From a virus, in IMG/VR virus record IMGVR_UViG_3300020183_000308, positions 1 to 31,543 of that record: 31,543 nucleotides of DNA; one strand, written 5' to 3'. Both the position numbers and the translations under genes were made by a program. Within the stretch, counting starts at the first letter, position 1, and each line of letters opens with the position of its first letter. Below, in pieces: positions 14,078 to 19,182 of this stretch. The notes under the pieces were generated by a model that was given only the letters and a program-made list of their open reading frames with translations, did no database searches and was not told where the DNA came from.

Positions 14078-14361
14078 GCGCCAAAGAACTTTATCGCTTG
14101 CTGGACAATTACGCCGGAGCGTATGAGACGGTCGAATCGTTCGATGGGGTTCGCATCATTCGCTTTGAAGTAGAGGAAGACTCGGGGTTTGGCCTTTTGC
14201 CCCTCGATGAGGCCTCGGATGAGCAGGTTATTGCTTACGCGGATTCGCAGGGGTATGAGCTTACGCCGGAAGACGTGCAGGACATCCGTATCACCTCAGG
14301 CTATCTAGGGGAGACTGTATCTAGGGCGGTGAATGATTTTCTCGATGCGTTCGAGAGGTAA
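14074..14361 (+). CDS. Small acidic protein, unknown
   Basis: 95 residues, starting in the second copy of the ATGA junction. Strongly acidic (FEVEEDSGFGLLPLDEASDEQVIAYADSQG; TPEDVQDIRITSGYLGETVSRAVNDFLDAFER). A small alpha/beta fold is likely; an anti-defence DNA-mimic role is possible from charge alone but unsupported. Last gene of the 13024 operon; a new promoter follows at 14365. Confidence 0.74.
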   Translation: MSAKELYRLLDNYAGAYETVESFDGVRIIRFEVEEDSGFGLLPLDEASDEQVIAYADSQGYELTPEDVQDIRITSGYLGETVSRAVNDFLDAFER

Positions 14362-14364
14362 GGC

Positions 14365-14393
14365 TTGCAGGAATAAACTATCCGTAGTATTCT
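14365..14393 (+). promoter_or_regulatory. Promoter with near-palindromic operator ACTAT-CC-GTAGT
   Basis: TTGCAG (14365-14370), 17-nt spacer, TATTCT (14388-14393). The operator-like ACTATCCGTAGT (14377-14388) fills the spacer up to the -10 as in the 9651 promoter, with one change from the perfect palindrome. Confidence 0.66.
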
Positions 14394-14423
14394 AGCGTCT
14401 CAACTTATACAGGAGAAAATGCA

Positions 14424-15110
14424 ATGCTTAAGACGGTCGCAGTATCGAAAAATCAAAAGACGGGTCCTATCGCTGTCACGTATCGATCCGGAGCGGCGGA
14501 CGTGTTCGGCACGTGCCCCAAAACTTGCGGGCTTTTGCCTTGCGGGAAAACCGGGGCGGCGGAAATGGACTTGGATTATGTTCGGGCCGTGGTCGATGCG
14601 GTGCCCCGCCAGGGTAAGGCGTGGACGTACTCTCACTTTCCGGCAGATCAGTTGCCCTTCCCCGAAGAGGGTAAGACTGTAATTAATGCATCGTGCGATT
14701 CGATGGATGAGGCGGTTCGGGCCTTTTCCTCGTTTCGGCCCGCGACGGTTACCTTGCCAAAACAAGATTGGAAGAGCACTGAGTACCGGGGCGTTCGGTT
14801 CGTGCGTTGTCCGGCGGAATTGTCCGATACGTTCGCATGCAATGATTGCGGCGGCGGAAACCCGATATGCGCGCAACCCCATCGCGATTATGTGGTGGCC
14901 TTTTTTGCGCACGGCCCGAGTGCGAAGAGGGTAGGTACGGGCACTGGGGGTTGTTACGGTTCGAGCGGGCGGGTATCAATTCAATGGCACCACACTAAAG
15001 ACAATGGCGCGGCGGATGATGCGCAGGCGGTCCGGGAATTCGCGCGCTCGCTCCCCTCGGGCTCATTGCTCCGGCATCATGTGGTGGGTGATATGGGGGC
15101 CGCGCTGTGA
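14424..15110 (+). CDS. DUF7227-like cysteine-rich protein with apparently permuted order
   Basis: 228 residues from ATG 14424 behind ATACAGGAGAA (14407-14417). Seen: KTGPIAV (12-18) and CPKTC (31-35); AWTYSHF (66-72); FVRCPAE...FACNDCGGGNPIC (127-149) followed by VAFFAHG (158-164); then GCYGSSGRVSIQWHH (176-190) and LPSGSLLRHHVVGDMG at the C-terminus. I recall all of these blocks from the DUF7227-type phage/plasmid family, where the GCYA...IHW and LPxGxLWRHNxxGD blocks come in the first half. Here they come last. Nine cysteines suggest metal binding. Function unknown. The stop overlaps the GTG of the next micropeptide. Confidence 0.72.
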   Translation: MLKTVAVSKNQKTGPIAVTYRSGAADVFGTCPKTCGLLPCGKTGAAEMDLDYVRAVVDAVPRQGKAWTYSHFPADQLPFPEEGKTVINASCDSMDEAVRAFSSFRPATVTLPKQDWKSTEYRGVRFVRCPAELSDTFACNDCGGGNPICAQPHRDYVVAFFAHGPSAKRVGTGTGGCYGSSGRVSIQWHHTKDNGAADDAQAVREFARSLPSGSLLRHHVVGDMGAAL

Positions 15111-15166
15111 TCATTCTTTTATTAGTGTTTGCCCTAATGTGGATTTTGCAAGATTGGCTTGACTGA
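15107..15166 (+). CDS. 19-residue membrane micropeptide (GTG start)
   Basis: GTG 15107 overlaps the stop of the preceding gene (GTGA) and opens 19 codons: MIILLLVFALMWILQDWLD, a hydrophobic helix with a polar end. The ribosome site is weak (GGGGG, 15095-15099), so coupling by the overlap is likely. The last codons contain the -35 of the next promoter. Its design parallels the 21-residue peptide at 11904 (hydrophobic run then EDRLK). Real coding status needs proof. Confidence 0.55.
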   Translation: MIILLLVFALMWILQDWLD

Positions 15167-15187
15167 CGTCCCGGTATCCTATAAATT
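15159..15187 (+). promoter_or_regulatory. Promoter for the DUF932 gene
   Basis: TTGACT (15159-15164), 17-nt spacer, TAAATT (15182-15187). The -10 lies in TATAAATTATCGATAT, which shares ATAAATTATCG with the promoter at 16174. The -35 overlaps the end of the micropeptide gene. Confidence 0.66.
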
Positions 15188-15241
15188 ATCGATATGGCTT
15201 GAATGGTTCGGGCCTGCAACCTCAATACAGGAGATTTAAAG

Positions 15242-16075
15242 ATGACCGCTCACCGCTCGATTTACAATGAAAATGGAATTTCCGTCGATCAACTATCCGC
15301 CGCCGTTCCTTCGGTTTTCGCTCAACAGCCATTCTCGGGCGTGTCGTCCCGGTACGGGTTTGTTCCCACGATTGATGTGGTAGAAGACCTCCGCGCTTCC
15401 GGGTTTAAGCCTGTGCAGGCAGGGCAGACCCTTACCCGTGTCGCGGGTAAAAGGGATTTCACTCGGCACGTGCTCCGCTTCCGTCCCGATTACGCGCCCA
15501 CCGTGGCGGGCTCACACCCGGAGGTTGTGCTCATGAATTCTCATGACGGTTCATCCGGGTTTAAATTGTGGGCAGGGCTCTTCCGCATGGTTTGCGCGAA
15601 TGGGCTCATTGTCTGCACGTCCACCATGGGGGCCGTGTCCGTCCCTCACCGCTCGAATGCTGTTGAGGCCGTCCGGTCCCGTTCGTTCGATTTTCTCTCC
15701 CGTGTGGATAACCTATCCGACACTGTCGCTCGGTATGAGGCCCGCTCACTCACCGACGAAGAGGCTTTTTCTTTTGCTGAGATTGGCGCGCAAATCCGGT
15801 GGGGCTCCGAACGGCCTGCTGGTTTGAATGCTCGAGACCTGCTTATGGCTCGCCGGTTTGAGGATGCGAGGCAAAACCTGTGGACGGTTCTCAATACCAT
15901 TCAGGAGAATCTCACCCGTGGCGGCGTTAACCTCACCCGCGCAAACCGCCGCTCGAGCACTCGGGGCATGCGATCGGTGCAGGACGATACCCGCATGAAT
16001 GTCCGCCTGTGGGCCGCCGCCGATGAGTTTTTATCGGGCGATATTGTGGACGTCGAGGCCGTCGAGGTAGCATAG
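15242..16075 (+). CDS. DUF932 phage/plasmid-like protein
   Basis: 277 residues from ATG 15242, behind ATACAGGAGAT (15225-15235). Matches the DUF932 (phage/plasmid-like TIGR03299) family: SSRYGFVPTIDVVEDLRASGFKPV (34-57), RHVLRFRPD, VVLMNSHDGSSGFKLWAGLFRMVCANGLIV (about 96-125) and a helical C-terminal half. Family members are widespread on phages and plasmids of proteobacteria; their function is unknown. It is monocistronic, with its own promoter and leader and a hairpin-rich stretch after it (16104-16177). Family assignment is strong. Confidence 0.92.
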   Translation: MTAHRSIYNENGISVDQLSAAVPSVFAQQPFSGVSSRYGFVPTIDVVEDLRASGFKPVQAGQTLTRVAGKRDFTRHVLRFRPDYAPTVAGSHPEVVLMNSHDGSSGFKLWAGLFRMVCANGLIVCTSTMGAVSVPHRSNAVEAVRSRSFDFLSRVDNLSDTVARYEARSLTDEEAFSFAEIGAQIRWGSERPAGLNARDLLMARRFEDARQNLWTVLNTIQENLTRGGVNLTRANRRSSTRGMRSVQDDTRMNVRLWAAADEFLSGDIVDVEAVEVA

Positions 16076-16103
16076 GCGGAGACTATTGGGTCGGCCTATA
16101 GGA

Positions 16104-16177
16104 TAGTTATAAACTAAGCCCCATGGTCCGAGGGCCGTGGGGCGTGTAATTTGGTGCAAGGGCCGAGGGGCCCTTGC
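16104..16177 (+). other. Three inverted repeats in the 160-bp gap after DUF932
   Basis: TAGTT-ATA-AACTA (16104-16116); a hairpin with arms 16118-16126 and 16135-16143 (GCCCCATGG / CCGTGGGGC, one G-T pair); and a perfect 9-bp hairpin GCAAGGGCC-GAGG-GGCCCTTGC (16156-16177). None has a T-tract, so they are not classical intrinsic terminators. They may protect the 3' end of the DUF932 mRNA or insulate the next promoter, whose -35 lies in the last arm. Confidence 0.68.
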
Positions 16178-16207
16178 ATTGATTGCCGATAATTGATAAA
16201 TTATCGG
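16174..16207 (+). promoter_or_regulatory. Promoter with hairpin operator CCGATAAT-N6-ATTATCGG
   Basis: TTGCAT (16174-16179), 17-nt spacer, TAAATT (16197-16202). A perfect 8-bp inverted repeat CCGATAAT / ATTATCGG (16186-16193 / 16200-16207) brackets the -10. It shares ATAAATTATCG with the DUF932 promoter. Confidence 0.7.
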
Positions 16208-16236
16208 TTCGTTCAACTGATACAGGAGAATGCATC

Positions 16237-16515
16237 ATGCAATTGTTTTCTAAACAAGACCCAAGACGGCACGGCGGGCCGTATGATCGGGGCCGCGCTG
16301 ATTCATATTATCGGCGGCCTTTTGATCCGCATTACTTTGTCGGTGACACTTACTCGAGCCCGAGGGTTGCCGCCGCCGATATGTCGGCGGCGGAGACTGC
16401 GGCCTATGCTCGAGGGTTCTTGGACAATGAGCGGTACGGGGATTTTAAGGACTGGGGGTCACCCTTTGTCCATGTCTCTCGAGACATGGACGAGGATGAG
16501 GGGGGTTCGCCATGA
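16237..16515 (+). CDS. Small conserved phage protein, unknown
   Basis: 92 residues from ATG 16237, after ATACAGGAGAA (16220-16230). Motifs: PYDRGRADSYYRRPFDPHYFVGDTYSSPRV (15-44) and MSAAETAAYARGFLDNERYGDFKDWG (49-74), with an acidic end. I recall the RGxADSYYxRxxxPH...AAYxxGFxxNxxxGDFKDW pattern from small hypothetical proteins in phages and proteobacteria, without known function. The conserved His, Tyr and Asp residues could be structural. It shares a 4-nt ATGA overlap with the next gene. Confidence 0.78.
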   Translation: MQLFSKQDPRRHGGPYDRGRADSYYRRPFDPHYFVGDTYSSPRVAAADMSAAETAAYARGFLDNERYGDFKDWGSPFVHVSRDMDEDEGGSP

Positions 16516-16727
16516 TCGTATCTATATGCGTGGTGAGTAAAGAATATCGATGGGTCCAGGTCGAGGCGGAGAGCAAAGAGGATGCTATCGATAAGGCATG
16601 GGACGATATTGAGAACATCATGAATCGTAAGGCGGTGGATTACGACACTGAGCTCTATGTGGACGAAGGCGTTGAAGAGGGCTGGCGTCTCGATAGTTCA
16701 GTTAATGTTGAGCTCAAGCCCCGATAG
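16512..16727 (+). CDS. Small acidic protein, unknown
   Basis: 71 residues, ATGA overlap with the preceding gene. MIVSICVVSKEYRWVQVEAESKEDAIDKAWDDIENIMNRKAVDYDTELYVDEGVEEGW is a strand-helix-strand pattern: an N-terminal strand, a strand with alternating residues (YRWVQVEAES), a helix (KEDAIDKAWDDIENI) and a third strand. This fits a small alpha/beta fold common in short phage proteins. No own leader. A 15-bp hairpin follows. Confidence 0.76.
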   Translation: MIVSICVVSKEYRWVQVEAESKEDAIDKAWDDIENIMNRKAVDYDTELYVDEGVEEGWRLDSSVNVELKPR

Positions 16728-16752
16728 TTAAAAAGTAATGGACGGGCATAGA

Positions 16753-16784
16753 CCCTGCCGGTAAGGTTTACCTTACCGGCAGGG
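16753..16784 (+). other. Perfect 15-nt inverted repeat upstream of the 16817 gene
   Basis: Arms CCCTGCCGGTAAGGT (16753-16767) and ACCTTACCGGCAGGG (16770-16784) separated by TT. There is no T-tract after it. It lies where the other module genes have their promoter and no clear -35/-10 pair is visible, so it may be a terminator for the upstream pair, a processed 5' end, or a large operator. Confidence 0.72.
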
Positions 16785-16816
16785 TGCCGGTGACACTTAA
16801 TACAGGAGAAAAGGAC

Positions 16817-17251
16817 ATGGGCAATAGAGCCGTTATCACGTGGGGCACCGAGGGGTCTGAATCGGTGGGTGTTTATTTGCATTGGAATGGGGGCCGTGCG
16901 TCGGTCCGGGCTTTTTTGGACACGTGCAAAGCCCGGGGCTACCGGTCCCCGGCCAACGATCCGTCGTATGCCATGGCTGGACTGGTGGCCGTGATACAGG
17001 AGTTTTTTGGCGCCACTGGGTTATCCGTTGGCGTCGACGTGATAAACCGCATGGACTGCGACAACATGGACAACGGGGTTTATCAGGTGGGCGAGGGTTG
17101 GCAAATTGTTGACCGGTGGGGCGAGGGCTCGCAGTCGGTTGAGTTGACCATGGCGCCCATGCATGGTCGCGAGCTCGAGCAGTATGAGGGCATCATGGCC
17201 CAGCTGGCGCGAGCCAGGGAACCGGCAGCCATCGTGTTTGAGACGGTCTAA
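16817..17251 (+). CDS. Conserved phage/bacterial protein, unknown
   Basis: 144 residues from ATG 16817, behind ATACAGGAGAA (16800-16810). Opens with MGNRAVITWGTEGSESVGVYLHWNGGRASVRAFLDTCKARGYRSP, a pattern (GNRAVI...GVYLHWNGG...V.AFL..C...GYR.P) I recall from a family of unknown function found in phages and their hosts, followed by AMAGLVAVIQEFFG, LSVGVDVINRMDCDNMDNGVYQVGEGWQIVDRW. Conserved His, Trp and Asp residues might bind a ligand. Monocistronic, closed by a 24-bp palindrome. Confidence 0.8.
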   Translation: MGNRAVITWGTEGSESVGVYLHWNGGRASVRAFLDTCKARGYRSPANDPSYAMAGLVAVIQEFFGATGLSVGVDVINRMDCDNMDNGVYQVGEGWQIVDRWGEGSQSVELTMAPMHGRELEQYEGIMAQLARAREPAAIVFETV

Positions 17252-17255
17252 GGGA

Positions 17256-17279
17256 CTATCGGGGCTCGAGCCCCGATAG
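17256..17279. terminator. 24-bp perfect palindrome after the 16817 gene
   Basis: CTATCGGGGCTC followed by its exact complement (17256-17279) forms a strong hairpin just after the stop. There is no T-tract, so it may be a 3'-end stabiliser, a Rho-type stop or a symmetric protein-binding site. The next promoter starts 11 nt later. Confidence 0.65.
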
Positions 17280-17289
17280 GGATTAGGGC

Positions 17290-17328
17290 TTGACAAGTGC
17301 AACGATATTCGAGAGAATATCGTTGCAG
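17290..17328 (+). promoter_or_regulatory. Promoter with GATATTC-GAGA-GAATATC element, copy 1
   Basis: TTGACA (17290-17295), 17-nt spacer, GAGAAT (17313-17318). The 13-bp inverted repeat TGCAACGATATTC-GAGA-GAATATCGTTGCA (17298-17327) covers the spacer and -10. The same arrangement, with the same 8-nt distance from TTGACA to GATATTC, is repeated at 17802. Confidence 0.76.
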
Positions 17329-17351
17329 TCTAACCTATACAGGAGAAAATC

Positions 17352-17801
17352 ATGTTGCAAGATCTAATTAATGAAGATACCCGGGGCCCTGGCTTTCCCG
17401 CCAGTTACAAGTACGACGGCCTGCTGAGAGAACTTGCGGCCCTGCTGGTGCCGCACATTGTTGAGCATCCGGACATGCAGAAGTTGCTCGGCAGCGCGTC
17501 TCAGTTGGTCACCCGTGAGACTGTCGAAGAGATCGTCCAGGCCAAGATAGATGACCTGGGCCCGATGGACCGCGACATGATCCGTGAGGTTTGCGAAGAG
17601 GTCATCGATGCGTCGGACATCGATGACAAGATCAACGATTACATGTCCTCCAACTTTGAGATCTCGGACTATGAATCGGAGATCAAGGACATGGTCGACG
17701 TGGACGATGCGATCGAGAATTATCTTATTACTCACCTCGACGATCAGGTCACCCAGGCCGTCCAGGGCCTGACGTTCAACGTCGAGGTTTCGTCCAGGTA
17801 G
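17352..17801 (+). CDS. Acidic helical protein, unknown
   Basis: 149 residues from ATG 17352, behind ATACAGGAGAA (17337-17347). Very acidic and almost entirely helical in its second half (RETVEEIVQAKIDDLGPMDRDMIREVCEEVIDASDIDDKINDYMSSNFEISDYESEIKDMVDVDDAIENYL), with Asp-rich repeats of about 20 residues that may form a helical bundle. DNA mimicry is possible from charge but unproven. Monocistronic. Promoter copy 2 begins immediately at its stop. Confidence 0.76.
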   Translation: MLQDLINEDTRGPGFPASYKYDGLLRELAALLVPHIVEHPDMQKLLGSASQLVTRETVEEIVQAKIDDLGPMDRDMIREVCEEVIDASDIDDKINDYMSSNFEISDYESEIKDMVDVDDAIENYLITHLDDQVTQAVQGLTFNVEVSSR

Positions 17802-17840
17802 TTGACAACTGCGCTGATATTCGAGAGAATATCGGTGCAG
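17802..17840 (+). promoter_or_regulatory. Promoter with GATATTC-GAGA-GAATATC element, copy 2
   Basis: TTGACA (17802-17807), 17-nt spacer, GAGAAT (17825-17830). The core GATATTC-GAGA-GAATATC (17816-17833) is identical to copy 1. The outer stem CTGCGCT / GGTGCAG still pairs as RNA through two G-U pairs where copy 1 has Watson-Crick pairs. Confidence 0.76.
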
Positions 17841-17881
17841 TCTGTTGTTTCCTTCAACGCAGTCGATACAGGAGAATTACC

Positions 17882-18154
17882 ATGCAGATTCAAAAGGTCC
17901 TCATCCGTCGCAACGAGTCCTATGCCTCGTTCAAGCCCAATCAACTGATCCTCACGGTCGAACTCTCTGACCGCGATGGCAACACCCAACAGGTAGCGCT
18001 CGACGATCAGACGATCGTCGAAGTGTTGGAAGTGATCCGCGATCAGGTCGCAGTCAAGACCAAAGCCCAGGCCGCACTCGCCAAGCAGGCGATCGATTCA
18101 GCGATCGCGGCCCCGGCCCTCGAGGACGCAACCAGTTTGAAGATCGAAGCCTAG
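17882..18154 (+). CDS. Small protein, unknown; last gene of accessory module
   Basis: 90 residues from ATG 17882, behind ATACAGGAGAA (17866-17876). A beta-rich start (MQIQKVLIRRNESYASFKPNQLILTVELSDRDGNTQQVALDD) is followed by helices (QTIVEVLEVIRDQVAVKTKAQAALAKQAIDSAIAA). No family recognised. The strong terminator at 18188 ends the transcript. Confidence 0.77.
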   Translation: MQIQKVLIRRNESYASFKPNQLILTVELSDRDGNTQQVALDDQTIVEVLEVIRDQVAVKTKAQAALAKQAIDSAIAAPALEDATSLKIEA

Positions 18155-18187
18155 CTTCTCCTGCTGGGGCCTCGGCCCCAGGCAACG

Positions 18188-18217
18188 AGCCCAGGTGCGC
18201 GAGCACCTGGGCTTTTT
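18188..18217 (+). terminator. Strong intrinsic terminator ending the accessory module
   Basis: An 11-bp stem AGCCCAGGTGC / GCACCTGGGCT with GCGA tetraloop (18188-18213), followed by TTTT. A weaker hairpin (TGGGGCC / GGCCCCA) lies just before it. Confidence 0.93.
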
Positions 18218-18514
18218 GTTTGTCCCGTGTTTGCCAAACACGGCCGCTGAGCATGGTAGGCTCTGCCTACCATGCTCCGTCTTCTCTTGTCCAATACCAA
18301 ATAACAATAAAAAAAAGAAAATTGATAGGGAAAAACTAAACACCCACCCCGTCCCACAAAGGGTGGAGGCGGGGGTGGGCGGGCCCGCCTGGAGTCCCTT
18401 GAGAGTTGGTTGTGTTCCTTCTGTTCTGTCTGACTGCTTTCTTCCTTTTGGCCCCGTCTCTCCTGCTTCGCTCCTTTAAACTCAGTTTTAGCTAGCCAGC
18501 CAACGAACGAAAAC
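18218..18514. other. Non-coding boundary with hairpins and potential G-quadruplex
   Basis: No credible gene on either strand. Contents: hairpin CCGTGTTT-GCC-AAACACGG (18225-18243); perfect 13-bp hairpin GAGCATGGTAGGC-TCT-GCCTACCATGCTC (18249-18276); an A-rich stretch (about 18295-18340); and a G-rich block at 18361-18383 with four G-tracts of three or more and loops of 7, 1 and 1 nt, which meets the usual G-quadruplex definition. It separates accessory and packaging/head regions and could hold the packaging (pac/cos) site. Confidence 0.66.
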
Positions 18515-18544
18515 TTGGCAATTTCAGAACACCCCCGGTATCAT
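18515..18544 (+). promoter_or_regulatory. Sigma70-like promoter for packaging/head genes
   Basis: TTGGCA (18515-18520), 18-nt spacer, TATCAT (18539-18544), each one base from consensus. The 56-nt leader is AT-rich (AAAAAATTTTG and a second CAAAAAATTT) with GGAG at 18591-18594 before ATG 18601. Confidence 0.6.
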
Positions 18545-18600
18545 GCAAACACTTTTCCCACAAAAAATTTTGCAAAAAATTTAAACCTACGGAGACGTAT

Positions 18601-19182
18601 ATGCCTACAGGACAGAACAAGACAGGAAAGCATGGTGGCGCTGGTTCGAGGGCCAATAGGTATAAGCAGTTGTTATTGGATCAAGGGGTTGATCTCAAGG
18701 CTGCGACGGCTATGACAAAGGATCGATATGACGATTTGTCTCCGTATATAAGAGAGACTCGCACTGGCGGTAAGCAAAAAATCCCTATTACGTCGTCTGA
18801 GCTAGTTGAGATGGAAAAGATGGCGGAGCGTCAGGCCAACCAGTACAAGTCGTCTGGGAAGTATGTGTCTCCAGAGAGAAGAGAGGAGAAATTCGACATT
18901 ATTCGTGGGCGTCATCTTGCGGTGCGCCCAGAAAATGAGTATGAGTACAAAAAGAAGCAGATGACTCCAAGCAAAACATTGGAGCCATCTGGAACGGTTC
19001 GTCCCGTGGGCGGTGGTTCGGGATCGCGTGGTGGTGGGGGTGGTGGCGCGATGCCTGATGTAGATAAGCTTGGTAAAAACCCATTAAACATGGCGAAGGG
19101 TGGCCTTGCTACTCGTGGGTATGGTCTTGCAAGAAGGCCAGCAAAAAAGATGGTGAAGTTAGCGGGCACTAAAAAACGATGA
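18601..19182 (+). CDS. Basic, glycine-rich protein before the large terminase
   Basis: 193 residues from ATG 18601 with GGAG seven bases upstream. The N-terminal part (KTGKHGGAGSRANRYKQLLLDQGVDLKAATAMTKDRY) is basic; residues about 135-150 are a Gly/Ser linker (GGGSGSRGGGGGG); the end is basic (MAKGGLATRGYGLARRPAKKMVKLAGTKKR). The MAKGGLAT-type tail also occurs in the 1264-residue protein (MAQGGLVYRQ), a feature I associate with aquatic phage structural proteins. It may be virion-associated or packaging-related; function unknown. It overlaps the terminase by 4 nt. Confidence 0.8.
   Translation: MPTGQNKTGKHGGAGSRANRYKQLLLDQGVDLKAATAMTKDRYDDLSPYIRETRTGGKQKIPITSSELVEMEKMAERQANQYKSSGKYVSPERREEKFDIIRGRHLAVRPENEYEYKKKQMTPSKTLEPSGTVRPVGGGSGSRGGGGGGAMPDVDKLGKNPLNMAKGGLATRGYGLARRPAKKMVKLAGTKKR

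Noticed and set aside
14400-14912. 170-codon leftward open frame
   Set aside because: Shadow of the DUF7227-like gene; no promoter or ribosome site on that strand.
18098-18479. Open frames on both strands in the boundary region
   Set aside because: They run through the terminator and hairpins and are made of low-complexity sequence; no ribosome sites.
18601-19182. Assignment of the pre-terminase gene as terminase small subunit
   Set aside because: Position would fit, but the sequence is a basic, Gly-rich protein without a helix-turn-helix pattern, while the 11966 protein has one.
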